Shown: positions 16,582 to 26,173, numbered from the stretch's first letter. The stretch: 42,359 bases of DNA from Planctomycetota bacterium (GCA_003669605.1 QWOP01000088.1:1-42359), one strand, 5' to 3'. Made by a program: numbers and translations. The notes: generated by a model from the sequence alone, not told the origin.

Positions 16582-19310
16582 GTCGTCGGTGTCGCTGCCG
16601 GAGCCCAGTCCGCCGGGAGCGGTGCCCCGGCGTACAGCAGATCGATCAAAAGCCATCCATAGCGGCGCAGATGTGTCGTCGTGGTCTGGCCGTTGACGGA
16701 GATCTCTGGCCCCGTCACGGGCCGGCCGACCGCATCGCAGACCCGGGCGGCAGCGACCTCGAATCCCCAGTCGACCGTGACGTCGCCGCTGCGTCCCTCG
16801 GACTCAAGCAATCCGACGCGGACTCCCACTGCCCGGCCACCGTCGAGCACTGGTCCCTGCCAGGTGAGCCGCACGTTTCCCGACGCCGTGGTTGGCCCTC
16901 GGGGTGTGGGGGGCGTGGCGTCGATGACGCCGCTTGCCAGCAGGTCGAGCGCCAGGTTCCAAGGGCGCGCCAGCCCCACGCCAACAGCCAGACAAAAGGT
17001 CCCTCGCACGCCGTCACCCGCCAAGAGGAGCGAGTCAATGACATGCGGACTCGAACGGACATGCCAGGGAAGGCCACCGGTGAGGATCGTGATGTCGGTC
17101 TCGGTGGCGCTCTTGCCGCCGTGGCACAGCGTGATGGAATGCGGGGCGGTGAATAGTGTCCGCTCGGTGGCGATGCTTTGTGACTGGAGGCTCCGTCGCA
17201 GTTCGATGTCGTCGTTTTCGTTCCAGGCGAACCGACAGGCCAGATGGTTTTCCAGGCTGGCGCCACTCGACGGTGAGGCGAGCGAGACGTCGATCTCGAT
17301 GCGGGCCAGCGGCAGGCCCGGAATCAATTCCACCCGCTGGGTGAAATTCCCCATCTGGAGTCCCTTGGGATCGCGGATGGTCCCCCGGCTGAGAATTGTC
17401 GTGGGGCTGATCCGCTCCACGCTGTCGGCAGTCGCCTGAGCGTATTCGGCCCGCTCCAAAGGATCCTCCCACGCCGCCCCGACCGGCGGTGCGGGGCGGG
17501 TGGTGCGGAGGGCCAGATGCTGGGAGAGTTGATTGCCGCGATCGGCAGGCCGGCGGACGGAGAGCAGGCCTCCGGTGACGGGATGGACACGGACCCGCAG
17601 CGTGTCGTGCTCAAGGACGAGTCGGTCGTCTGCGCCGCTGCCGAACAGGCCGCGGGCGAGGCCCCCCAGAAGCCCACCGGGGCGGACTCGGGAGACGCTC
17701 CGGAGCGCGGATTGCTGAGTGCCTGCGGCGGGCGGAGCTGTTGTGACGGCCAGGCCAGGGCCTCGCCCTGGGCCTTTGCTTTGCGATTGAGAAAGGCTGG
17801 CGACGACCTTGCGCCCGGCGACGATCCGCCGGGCCTCCCCGCGGGCAGCTTCGATCCGTGGTCCGATCGGATCGGCGAGCGGATTCGACTGGTCGCTTGT
17901 CGCCCCTTCCTCGCGGAGGGCCGGTCGCGAGACTGGATAACTGTCCGGCTCGTAACTGACTAGCGTGCCGGAGCCGGCGGTGCGGCGGAACAGTTCGTCG
18001 GGGGTGACGAATGTCCCCAGGGCGGTGGTCCAGCCGCCGATCCGGCGGAGATCATCGAACCACTGGCTGGCGGTGCCGGCATGGTGGGCGAATTGCACCA
18101 CCGCGGTGTGGTCGTGATCGAGCGCGTCGCCGATGCGGTCGGCCAGCGAGAGGATGGTGGCCGATCGGCGGGCATCAAGCGGTGGCCGAGCGATGCCATC
18201 GACGCTCGCTCCGCCGCTCCCCTCCCAGCGGATCCGGCCGGTGCCGGGATCGGGCAGAGGAGTGCCATCGAAGAGGTTCCAGATGACCCCTGAGTAGTTG
18301 AAGTGCACCAGGATCGCCGGGAGCAAGGCCGACCAGCCGCCGGTGAACTGGGCGAAGGTTGTCGGCACCCGGCCGACGGCGCTGCGCCACGCGCGGTGCC
18401 CCTGGAGGAACGACTCGCGGATCGTTTCCGGCAGGCAGGAGTCGAGTGGAATTTCTTCGTAGCGGCCGCCGGCGGGAGCCACCCGGCCTGCTTGGCAGGC
18501 TTCGCGGAGTCTTCCCAGCAGGTTGGGATCTGATTTGGAGAGCGATTCGACCAGCCGACCGGTGGCCACCAGACCGAGCGGCACCGGCGAGTCGAGTTCG
18601 GCAGCGAGACGGGCCCCGAGAGTTGTCTCAGCCAGCAGCACCAGATCGATCAGCCAGACATCGACCGCGTAGTAGCGGGCCCGGGCTGCTTCGAGCTGAC
18701 CAAAACAGTCCCGCAGCGCCTCCTCGCAGGCGACGGCGTCCCCCGCCACGCAGGCTCTTGCAGCCGCCACGACCCGCTCCTCGAATCCGCTCGCCACCTC
18801 ATCGCCCGGCCCGCCGTGGTACGGGCTGGCCGATCCGATGCCGGTGCTTGAACGCATTCGCTTGGCGAGCAATTCCGAGAGCAGCCAGGCCAAGCCCAGG
18901 GAGTAAAAATCGGCTTCCGATACCGTCCGCCCTTCGGATGCAGACGCCTCGGACCGCGTGGAGATCGATTCCGCCAGTAGGCCAACCGCCGCCAAGGCCG
19001 CCTTCACCGTCGACTGCCGGTCACCGGCCCGACGGACCCAGCGTGTCCCGGGGGTGGCGCTTGAGTCGATCGATCCAGTGAGCCGGTCGTCGTAGGTGCC
19101 TGGAACAACGGCCAAGACGGGGATGTCGAATGAGGGGGGCGATTCGACGCTGGCCCAAGCCGGCATCCGGCCCAGGGTGGCGATCAGTTGTGGGTGCCAA
19201 GCGGCCGTCCAGGCAGCCAGCAACGCGTCGGCCTCGGAATCACCAAGCCACGTAGGGAAATCGTCGAGGGAGTGGCAGGGGAGGAAGACGATGATCCGCG
19301 CGGGTGACAT
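16578..19310 (-). CDS. GH38/GH57-like large protein, catalytic status unclear
   Basis: A 910-residue protein without an obvious signal peptide. The N-terminus reads MSPARIIVFLPCHSLDDFPT. Residues about 245-350 (ESLSKSDPNLLGRLREACQA, then GRVAPAGGRYEEIPLDSCLP, FLQGHRAWRSAVGRVPTTFA and ILVHFNYSGVIWNLFDG) follow the pattern of GH38/GH57 (beta/alpha)7 barrels. The C-terminal third (DDRLVLEHDTLRVRVHPVTG onward) is a large beta sandwich like the C-terminal part of alpha-mannosidases. The WxxDxFG-type nucleophile motif of GH38 is not visible, so activity is doubtful. It starts at 19310 next to the divergent pil-like operon and is the first gene of the coupled GH-like, cmk, plsC unit. Database annotations would probably read 'hypothetical protein'. 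Confidence 0.7.
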   Translation of the reverse strand: MSPARIIVFLPCHSLDDFPTWLGDSEADALLAAWTAAWHPQLIATLGRMPAWASVESPPSFDIPVLAVVPGTYDDRLTGSIDSSATPGTRWVRRAGDRQSTVKAALAAVGLLAESISTRSEASASEGRTVSEADFYSLGLAWLLSELLAKRMRSSTGIGSASPYHGGPGDEVASGFEERVVAAARACVAGDAVACEEALRDCFGQLEAARARYYAVDVWLIDLVLLAETTLGARLAAELDSPVPLGLVATGRLVESLSKSDPNLLGRLREACQAGRVAPAGGRYEEIPLDSCLPETIRESFLQGHRAWRSAVGRVPTTFAQFTGGWSALLPAILVHFNYSGVIWNLFDGTPLPDPGTGRIRWEGSGGASVDGIARPPLDARRSATILSLADRIGDALDHDHTAVVQFAHHAGTASQWFDDLRRIGGWTTALGTFVTPDELFRRTAGSGTLVSYEPDSYPVSRPALREEGATSDQSNPLADPIGPRIEAARGEARRIVAGRKVVASLSQSQSKGPGRGPGLAVTTAPPAAGTQQSALRSVSRVRPGGLLGGLARGLFGSGADDRLVLEHDTLRVRVHPVTGGLLSVRRPADRGNQLSQHLALRTTRPAPPVGAAWEDPLERAEYAQATADSVERISPTTILSRGTIRDPKGLQMGNFTQRVELIPGLPLARIEIDVSLASPSSGASLENHLACRFAWNENDDIELRRSLQSQSIATERTLFTAPHSITLCHGGKSATETDITILTGGLPWHVRSSPHVIDSLLLAGDGVRGTFCLAVGVGLARPWNLALDLLASGVIDATPPTPRGPTTASGNVRLTWQGPVLDGGRAVGVRVGLLESEGRSGDVTVDWGFEVAAARVCDAVGRPVTGPEISVNGQTTTTHLRRYGWLLIDLLYAGAPLPADWAPAATPTT

Positions 19311-19406
19311 ACGCAAGAGTGTAATGACCGGACGATTGTTTTTCAGGGGTGGTAACGGAAGTTGGCCGACACACAAGGCGCCACGCCGCCGGCTGGGGGG
19401 GGCGGT

Positions 19407-19436
19407 TTGACACCCCGCCGCGGCCGTTCGTAAAGT
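19407..19436 (+). promoter_or_regulatory. Candidate sigma-70 promoter of the pilM-like operon
   Basis: A perfect TTGACA (19407-19412) is followed after 18 bases by TAAAGT (19431-19436, 4/6 to TATAAT). It sits in the divergent gap and would give a leader of roughly 90 bases before the start at 19532. It is the best promoter match I found in the window. Confidence 0.5.
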
Positions 19437-19483
19437 ATTGTTGGAGGGTTCTTCTGGGGTGGTCATGCCCCCTCTTTCCCTGT

Positions 19484-19519
19484 CTTCTCCCCTCTTTCGT
19501 TCACTTCTCCCCTCTTTCG
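19484..19519. repeat. Pyrimidine-rich direct repeat in the pilM leader
   Basis: CTTCTCCCCTCTTTCG occurs at 19484-19499 and 19504-19519, a 20-base period, with a related CCCCCTCTTTCCC just before it. It lies between the candidate promoter and the start codon, where the ribosome site should be, and no good Shine-Dalgarno is present. It could bind a regulator or influence translation. Confidence 0.75.
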
Positions 19520-19531
19520 CTGGAACAGGCC

Positions 19532-21727
19532 ATGGCCCGCAGTCCGTACGTCTGGGGCATCGACATCGGCAAGTGTGCCCTCAAGGCCATCCGCTGCCGG
19601 GATTCGGGCGAGCCTCGAAAGATCGTTGCCGACGCCTTCGACTACGTCGAATACCCGATGATCGTCTCCCAACCGGAGGCTGATCCGGTGGAGATCGTGC
19701 GGACGGCGTTGCAGGAGTTTGTCGGCCGCAACAAGCTCCAGGGGGACCGGGTGGTGGTCTCGGTGCCCGGGCAGTCGGGGCTCTCGAAGTTCATCAAATT
19801 GCCTCCGATCGAGGCCAAGAAGATCCCGATGCTGGTCCAGTACGAGGCCCGGCAGCAGATTCCCTTCCCGCTGGAGCAGGTGGAGTGGGACTGGCAGCGG
19901 CTGGCCGGTGGGCTCGAAGAGGGGGGCTTCGTTCTCGACGCCGAGGTGGCCCTGTTCGCGATGAAGAAGGAGCAGGTGCAAAAGGCGCTGGTTCCGCTCA
20001 TCGAGGCCGGCATTGAGGTCGACGTCCTCCAGTTGTCGCCGATGGCCTTGGCGAACATGGTGATCTTCGACCAACTTGCCGACCCCGCCACGCTCGACCC
20101 CCTCGAGCCGCCACCGTCGGTGGTGCTGGTGTCGATGGGAGTCGACGCGACCGATCTCGTGGTCACCAACGGCCTGCGGATCTGGCAGCGGAGCATGCCG
20201 ATCGGCGGAAACAACTTCACCAAGGCCCTGGTGCAGGGGATGAAGTTGACGTTCGCCAAGGCGGAGCAGTTGAAGCGGAATGCCGCCCGGGCTGAAAACG
20301 CCAAGGATGTGTTCAATGCGATGCGTCCGGTGTTCAACGAGTTTGCCTCGGAACTCCAGCGATCGCTGAACTACTTCTCCGGCTCCGACCGCTCTGCCAA
20401 GATTGGCAAAGTGCTGCTGCTGGGCAATGCCACGAAACTCAAAGGCCTCGCCGACTTCGTCGGCAAACAGCTGAACCTCGAGGTCCAGCGGTACGACAGC
20501 TACCGTGGGCTGGAGGGAGCTGCGGTCACATCGAGTTCGGCCTTCAAGGACAATCGACTCTCGTTCGGCACCGCCTACGGTCTGGCACTGCAGGGAGTGC
20601 AGGAAGCGTCGATCAACACCAACCTCCTTCCCGGAGAGATCGTCCGCGAGCGGCTCATCGAATCAAAGAAGCCTTGGGCGGTGGGGGCGATGGTCGGCTT
20701 GCTAGGGGCCTCGGCGCTCAGTTTCCTGGGGACCTTTTTCGCGTGGACGACGTATTCGCCGGAGCTCTACGCTGGCGCCTTCCGTGACGCCGACGCTGCC
20801 AAGACCCGTTCGGCAGCGGCGCTTTCTTCGCTTGCCGAGACGAAGAAGAAGCAGGAGGACGCGACCGGTCAGCAGCAGTATCTCGTCCGTCTTGAGGATC
20901 GGCGATTCCAGTCGATCGAGATGCTGCGGGTGGTCGAAGGGCTGCTGCCGCACGACGATCCGGCAAGCCTTCCGGAGAGTGTCTCCGATCGCCGGGAGTT
21001 GCACGTCGACAGCATCGATTGCCAGTATTTCCCAGACCTTGCCGCCTGGTTCACCGGCGTGAAGGACCAGTGGCTGGCAACCCACCCCGCCGAGGAGATC
21101 GACGAGGAGGAGCAGGCAGCCGCCGGCACGCCCCCCGATGCCACGCCGCCCGTTGACGGGGACGGCGCAGCCCCTGCCAAGAAGTGGACCGCTGCCGAGG
21201 ACACCGGGCCCAAGGGGCCAGGGTGGGTCGTGCAACTCTCCGGCCACCACTACCGCAACGAGGACCGCCACAAGCCCCTCGACGGCATGAACTATGTCCG
21301 TTCGACGATCGTCCAAGGCCTGCTCGGCACGACCGACGATGTCACCGTCTCGGCTGGGCCACTCGCTGGCAAGACGGTGCCAGTGGCGGAATTGGGGATC
21401 GGCTACCCCGTCATCGCCTCATCGGCGAAGGTCTATGTGGAGAAGGTGATGGGGCTCGGAGCAGTTCCCGGCACCGAGACCGATCAAGGGGACCAGCAGG
21501 CCCCGGCGGGGCCTCCGGGCGGCGGGCCGGGGCGAGGGACGCCTGGCATGCGAATGGGGATGGGGCCGGGTGGCCCTGGCGCGGGGTTTGGAGGACCGGG
21601 ATTCGGGGGGGACGATGAAGGAGTCCCCCTGCGTCGCTACGACTTCGTGCTGCAGTTCACCTGGCAGCCGACTGTTCCTGGTGCGCCAAAGCCGGCGGCC
21701 GGGGACGCCGCCGCGGCGGCCAACTAA
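19532..21727 (+). CDS. pilM: PilM-PilN fusion, type IV pilus-type alignment protein
   Basis: A 731-residue protein joining two pilus-assembly parts that are normally separate. Residues 1-355 are PilM, a cytoplasmic actin-like fold: YVWGIDIGKCALKAIRC, VPGQSGLSKFIKLPPIEAKK, YEARQQIPFPLEQVEWDWQ, VSMGVDATDLVVTNGLRIWQ and RSMPIGGNNFTKAL. Residues 361-367 read INTNLLP, like the INLLP motif at the N-terminus of PilN that docks on PilM, then come a basic stretch and a membrane helix (WAVGAMVGLLGASALSFLG). The exported part has a coiled-coil-like region and a PilN-like domain (IEMLRVVEGLLPHDDP). A Gly/Met/Pro-rich segment (about residues 655-695) precedes a final RYDFVLQFTWQP strand. The ATG at 19532 matches the usual PilM start. 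First of four co-directional genes. Confidence 0.88.
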   Translation: MARSPYVWGIDIGKCALKAIRCRDSGEPRKIVADAFDYVEYPMIVSQPEADPVEIVRTALQEFVGRNKLQGDRVVVSVPGQSGLSKFIKLPPIEAKKIPMLVQYEARQQIPFPLEQVEWDWQRLAGGLEEGGFVLDAEVALFAMKKEQVQKALVPLIEAGIEVDVLQLSPMALANMVIFDQLADPATLDPLEPPPSVVLVSMGVDATDLVVTNGLRIWQRSMPIGGNNFTKALVQGMKLTFAKAEQLKRNAARAENAKDVFNAMRPVFNEFASELQRSLNYFSGSDRSAKIGKVLLLGNATKLKGLADFVGKQLNLEVQRYDSYRGLEGAAVTSSSAFKDNRLSFGTAYGLALQGVQEASINTNLLPGEIVRERLIESKKPWAVGAMVGLLGASALSFLGTFFAWTTYSPELYAGAFRDADAAKTRSAAALSSLAETKKKQEDATGQQQYLVRLEDRRFQSIEMLRVVEGLLPHDDPASLPESVSDRRELHVDSIDCQYFPDLAAWFTGVKDQWLATHPAEEIDEEEQAAAGTPPDATPPVDGDGAAPAKKWTAAEDTGPKGPGWVVQLSGHHYRNEDRHKPLDGMNYVRSTIVQGLLGTTDDVTVSAGPLAGKTVPVAELGIGYPVIASSAKVYVEKVMGLGAVPGTETDQGDQQAPAGPPGGGPGRGTPGMRMGMGPGGPGAGFGGPGFGGDDEGVPLRRYDFVLQFTWQPTVPGAPKPAAGDAAAAAN

Positions 21728-21765
21728 CTCATCACCACCAGACAAGCAATTGCAGGGGACACACG

Positions 21766-23760
21766 ATGGTCAAGATCCCGGATTCCGTCCGGCCGTACTG
21801 GGACTTTGTAGCCAAGTACCACTTCTGGTTGCTCGCGCCGCTGGTGCCTGTGATCGTCCTGCCGGTGCTTTTCATGACCAACGGCAAGCTCTCTGCGCAG
21901 ATCACGCAGAAACGGACTGAGATCGACGGCAAGATCTCGTCGCTGCGGAGTGTCGATGGTATCTCCCCGCATCCCAACGAGACCTGGTCGAACGACATCG
22001 ACAAACGGACCACCCGCATCAAGCGTGAGACGCTGGCGGAATGGCAGCGATTCTGGGATAGCCAAGCTTCGCTGCGCACCTGGCCTGCCGAGTTGGGGGC
22101 CGATTTTGTGCAGCGGATCACCAATCTCCGCGCTGACGGCAAGTTGCCGGGGAAGATGCTTGAGCGGTATCAAAGCGCCGTGCAGGCGATGGTCAAGAAA
22201 CTCCCCGGCAAGATGGGCGCCGACGAGATGATGATCGTCTCCGAGGAAGGGAAGTCCGATGGTGCGGCCTCAGGCCCAGGGGGCGGACCTCTAGGCGGAC
22301 CTCCAGGCGGGGCGGCGGCGATGATGGCCCGGATGGGACAGGGCGGGGGCGGCGGCGCTCCCGGTGCCAGACGGCGGTCTGACGCCACTGTCGATTGGGA
22401 TGCCGCGGATCAACAGCGTCTGTTTGATTCCTTCCTCTGGGAGACCCTTCCCACGACCACGCAGGTCTTCCTCGCTCAGGAAGAACTGCAGGTCTACGGT
22501 CTGTTCTGCGAGTTGATTGCGGGCATGAACCAGGGGGCCGGCGGCTCCTACAACGCGGCACTTCCCTCCGTCGAAAAACTGGCTGTCGGGTATCCGGCAG
22601 CGGAGGACGAACCAGGCACCTCGACCGCCGGGCGGATTTATGTCCCCGGTGCCGAGGCGACAGGCTCGGGGCGGATGAGCATGGGGAAGAGTGGTCCTCC
22701 GTCCGGCGATGGCGGCGGTGGGGGGATGAGTACGGGGGGCGGCATGCCAGGCATGGGGGGCGGTGCGGCGGGATCAGCGAAGCCCCCCCATCCGCGGTTT
22801 CTACCCAAGGAGAGCGCAGCTGGGGGGGGAGGTATGGCCGCCATGAGCATGGCGATGAGGCCCCCCACCGGTGGCGGCGACGGGGGAGACGGGGCGTCGG
22901 CTGCACCGGCAGTCCCCACCAACACCGACGAAGGCCTGCGGACCTGGATCTACGTCGACTACGACGGCAAGCCCTTGGCCGGTGCGGAGGTGGCGACATC
23001 ACCTGCCGCGCAGATTGCCCACCTGATGCCGTTTGTAATCCGGGCCACGATCGACCAACGGAAACTGGATGCTTTCTTGGTCGCCCTGGCCACATCTCAG
23101 GTGCCGATCGACGTCCGTCAGGTGCGGATCAATCCCACTGGTGGTGGTGAACGTGGGGCCGCGGCGATGGGTGGGCCGCCAGGGGGAGCGGGGGGACCGC
23201 CAGGCGCATTCGGCGGCGGGCCACCGAACCGTGGACGCATGGGCCCTCCGGGTGGTGGCCCTGGAGGGGGTGGGCCTCCGGGAATGGGAATGATGTCCGG
23301 CGGACCTGGGATGGCGGGCGGAGCCGGGATGGCCGCGGGAGGGGGGATGCGTCCCTACGATGTGCACATCGAACTCCGCGGCACTGTGGCGCTTGCCACG
23401 CGGCCGAATCTGGTCGCTTTGGGATTAGAAGCGGAGCCGGACGCCGCTGGCCAGGCCGAGCCCGAACCCGACGAACCTGCCGCGGTGCCCGCGGTGCCAG
23501 CGGCAGATGCGCCACCGGCCGCTGATGAGCCGGTCGCTGCCGAGCCGGTCGCTGCCGAGCCTGTTGTTGATCCCCCCGCTGCCGCCGACCCTCTGCCTGC
23601 TGATGCACCGCCTGCTGCCGGCGAACCGCCGCCGCCTGACGCCGTGCCGGCAGAGAATCCCCCGGCTGCGTTCCTGATGCCGCCGCGGCCACTGGCCCGC
23701 GGTCTGATTACCCTTGCGGATCGGCGTCAGAACCGAGTCGATTTTTTTGGGCAGTTTTGA
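21766..23760 (+). CDS. PilO-like single-pass membrane protein with Gly/Met/Pro-rich inserts
   Basis: A 664-residue protein of no named family. A short cytoplasmic N-terminus is followed by one membrane helix (FWLLAPLVPVIVLPVLF, about residues 20-36) and a helical region (LSAQITQKRTEIDGKISSLR), the layout of PilN/PilO proteins. The domain near residues 410-465 (HLMPFVIRATIDQRKLDAFL, then VALATSQVPIDVRQVRI) looks like the ferredoxin-type fold of PilO. Three low-complexity blocks rich in Gly, Met and Pro interrupt it, and a Pro/Ala/Glu-rich stretch precedes a conserved-looking end (ITLADRRQNRVDFFGQF). The ATG at 21766 has AGGGGA upstream, 38 bases after the pilM stop. Inference: it partners the PilM-PilN fusion in the envelope. 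Confidence 0.75.
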   Translation: MVKIPDSVRPYWDFVAKYHFWLLAPLVPVIVLPVLFMTNGKLSAQITQKRTEIDGKISSLRSVDGISPHPNETWSNDIDKRTTRIKRETLAEWQRFWDSQASLRTWPAELGADFVQRITNLRADGKLPGKMLERYQSAVQAMVKKLPGKMGADEMMIVSEEGKSDGAASGPGGGPLGGPPGGAAAMMARMGQGGGGGAPGARRRSDATVDWDAADQQRLFDSFLWETLPTTTQVFLAQEELQVYGLFCELIAGMNQGAGGSYNAALPSVEKLAVGYPAAEDEPGTSTAGRIYVPGAEATGSGRMSMGKSGPPSGDGGGGGMSTGGGMPGMGGGAAGSAKPPHPRFLPKESAAGGGGMAAMSMAMRPPTGGGDGGDGASAAPAVPTNTDEGLRTWIYVDYDGKPLAGAEVATSPAAQIAHLMPFVIRATIDQRKLDAFLVALATSQVPIDVRQVRINPTGGGERGAAAMGGPPGGAGGPPGAFGGGPPNRGRMGPPGGGPGGGGPPGMGMMSGGPGMAGGAGMAAGGGMRPYDVHIELRGTVALATRPNLVALGLEAEPDAAGQAEPEPDEPAAVPAVPAADAPPAADEPVAAEPVAAEPVVDPPAAADPLPADAPPAAGEPPPPDAVPAENPPAAFLMPPRPLARGLITLADRRQNRVDFFGQF

Positions 23761-23872
23761 GTTGTGACCGCCACGTTTCCCGCTCCTCCGTAGCCGCCTC
23801 CTTCGCCACCTGACCACGTGTCGCTCCCGCGATCCACCACCCGATCATCCGGGCCAAACAGAGGGTGTTCCC

Positions 23873-26173
23873 ATGAAGAAGCCGAAGATCAGCCTCAGCA
23901 AGGAGTCGATCGTCGACTTCTTCCTCCATCATGGCGAGAAGTTGGTGGTCGGCTTGTTTGCGGCCCTGGCCTGCACGCTGGTGTGGGGCGGGATCGATGC
24001 GGTTCGTACCAAGACCGCCAAACGCGAACAGGCGCCGGGAGTGATCACCGAACATGCCGGTCGGACGATGAAGCACATCGCCGACTCCAAGACCCCCCCC
24101 CCGGAGACCGTGAAGCGCCAAAGTCTCACGAAGCTCGTTGAGCCGTGGCGGGCCCCGCCGATCGCGGCGTCGGCGTCCACGGCGCTGATCAATCGGCCGC
24201 TGTCTGAAGAGAAGGTGAAACGGACGAAGCCTGCGATCCTGCCGCTGGAGGATCTGCGCGTCCGGGCGGGGCATATCGTGCTGGCCGCAGCCGATGCCAA
24301 GTTGGGCGGGATGGCCGGGATGATGACGCAGTCGGCTGGACCTCGTGGCAGCAGCGATGACGGCAGCGACGGCAAGAAGGGGGACAAGGATGGAAAGAAG
24401 AAGGGGCAGAAGAAGGGGGCGGAGGGGAGCGACACCGTCCCGGTGATCCCTGGAGGACGGCCCGGCAAGATGATGGGCGGCCCGAGCATGGGCGACGGTG
24501 GGGGGATGGCTGGGATGATGGCCCGCCAGGCGCCTCCCCTCAAGCCGGGCAAGATTGTCCCCTACTGCTTGGTCACCGGACTGATTCCGCTTACCGCCCA
24601 ATATCAGGACTATCTCCACAGGTTTGCCAACGCCGGCTACCAGGATCCGTCCCGCGACAATCCGGTGTGGACGGAGTTCATGGTGGAACGGGCTGAGGTT
24701 GCCGCGGGAAAGGCCGCGGATGCCGATCTGAAGTGGAAGAAGATTGATCTGGCGCAGGCTGTCAAAAATGCCAACAAGGAGTGGGTGGCGACGCAGCCTG
24801 AGTCGCTGCCGTACGACGTTGTCCTCGACGCCATGCAGCAGGCGTCCGCTGAACAAGGGGGTTCGGTGCTCGCCTACTGTGGTCCGCTGCCGCAGTTGGC
24901 GGACGATCCGTGGGGCTTTGAGTCGCTCCACCCTTGGTTTATCGAACAACTCAGGAAGCGGTTTTCCGCAGAGGAGGCTCTGCAGGCCCAGATGGCCGCA
25001 GAGGCCCAGGAAGGGGGCAGAAACGTGATCGGGGGGGGTGCACCGTCGATGGGGGGTGGCCCTTCCGGCGGCGCCATGGGGATGATGCGTGCTCAGATGG
25101 GCGGCCCTGGTGGTGGTGGGCCCCCGATGGGAGGCCCGGGGGGTGGTCCTCCGGGTGGTGGTCCGGGTGGTGGCTCGACGATGAGCCGTCCGCCGATGGG
25201 GGGAAGTCAGAGCATGGGGCGCTCGATGGCACCCCCAGGAATGGGACCGGGGATGATGTCGTCCGGTGGTCCGAGCGGCCCCGGGGGCCGACGCCCGCCG
25301 ATGATGGGTGGGGGTGATGGCGGGACGCCGGCATTCGGAGGAGACGGTGGCCTCCTCGGACAGACCGCCGGCGCTGCTGGCCAGGGTGCCGAGGGGGAAT
25401 TGCAACGGCCTCTGGAGTATCGGCTGTTCCGCTTTGTCGATATGTCGGTGGAGTCGGGCAAGACATACCGCTACCGGGTGCGGATCTCGGTGTTCAACCC
25501 CAACTACGACATGCCGGCTCAGTATCTGGCCGATGCGGCCTTGGCCAAGGATCTGAAACTCGCCTCCGAAACAAGCAAGCCCAGTCCACTCGCCCACATC
25601 TCCGAGCCGACCAGTCTGCTGGCCCGCACCTTGCGGAAGGGGGAGGGAAAGAAATCGAAGACGGGATATGAGGTGCTGCTCTTGGCCGAGGATCCGGAGA
25701 CGGGCAACTACGCCCTCCGGAGCATCGCTGCCGAACTCGGTGGTTTGGCCAACATCGACAAGCGACTTGCCAAGGGCCCCGATGCCAAGGCCCGTGGGGA
25801 AGATGTGATCACCGACAGCGTCCTCATCGACGCCCGTGGGCGGCAGGATGATCGTGACGACAAGGACAAGAAAGCCTCGGCGCTCCCCAGCGAGCCTTTG
25901 GAACTCCTCTTCCTCCGTGCCGACGGGTCGTTTTCGCTCGCTTCGGCAGCGGATTCTCAGGAAAGTGTCGATCGGTATGCCCAGACGCTCGCCAGTCCGG
26001 ATGACGGCAAGAAAGACAAGGACAAGGACGGCAGCGGTTCACAGCTCTTTCCCGGCGGTGGACTGTTCGGGCCGCCGGGCGGCGGTCCTCCCGGAGCGGG
26101 AACACCTCCCGGTTCGCCCCCCGGTGGCACGCCAGGGGGGGCACGGAGTTCGCCTCCTGGGGCTGGTCGATAG
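23873..26173 (+). CDS. Single-pass membrane protein of the pilM operon, Gly/Met/Pro-rich
   Basis: A 766-residue protein without recognised homologue. It has a basic cytoplasmic N-terminus, one membrane helix (KLVVGLFAALACTLVWGGI, about residues 23-41) and a long exported part. After a Lys/Gly-rich segment, residues about 225-265 (GKIVPYCLVTGLIPLTAQYQ) form a compact domain. A very long Gly/Met/Pro-rich tract (about 385-505) comes next, then a domain beginning LEYRLFRFVDMSVESGKTYR and continuing YRVRISVFNPNY, and a Gly/Pro tail. By position it could stand where PilP or PilO normally is, but I see no PilP signature. AGAGGG upstream of the ATG at 23873 supports the start. The 112-base gap before it shows no terminator. 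Confidence 0.7.
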   Translation: MKKPKISLSKESIVDFFLHHGEKLVVGLFAALACTLVWGGIDAVRTKTAKREQAPGVITEHAGRTMKHIADSKTPPPETVKRQSLTKLVEPWRAPPIAASASTALINRPLSEEKVKRTKPAILPLEDLRVRAGHIVLAAADAKLGGMAGMMTQSAGPRGSSDDGSDGKKGDKDGKKKGQKKGAEGSDTVPVIPGGRPGKMMGGPSMGDGGGMAGMMARQAPPLKPGKIVPYCLVTGLIPLTAQYQDYLHRFANAGYQDPSRDNPVWTEFMVERAEVAAGKAADADLKWKKIDLAQAVKNANKEWVATQPESLPYDVVLDAMQQASAEQGGSVLAYCGPLPQLADDPWGFESLHPWFIEQLRKRFSAEEALQAQMAAEAQEGGRNVIGGGAPSMGGGPSGGAMGMMRAQMGGPGGGGPPMGGPGGGPPGGGPGGGSTMSRPPMGGSQSMGRSMAPPGMGPGMMSSGGPSGPGGRRPPMMGGGDGGTPAFGGDGGLLGQTAGAAGQGAEGELQRPLEYRLFRFVDMSVESGKTYRYRVRISVFNPNYDMPAQYLADAALAKDLKLASETSKPSPLAHISEPTSLLARTLRKGEGKKSKTGYEVLLLAEDPETGNYALRSIAAELGGLANIDKRLAKGPDAKARGEDVITDSVLIDARGRQDDRDDKDKKASALPSEPLELLFLRADGSFSLASAADSQESVDRYAQTLASPDDGKKDKDKDGSGSQLFPGGGLFGPPGGGPPGAGTPPGSPPGGTPGGARSSPPGAGR

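Noticed and set aside
19311..19466. N-terminal extension of the GH38/57-like protein
   Set aside because: It lies over the pilM promoter region, and the extra residues are low in similarity to any fold; MSPARIIVFLPC is a natural start.
22270..25380. G-quadruplex-forming regulatory elements in the Gly-rich coding tracts
   Set aside because: G-runs here follow from Gly codons; the runs I checked have loops too long or only two-base tiers, so no specific claim is justified.
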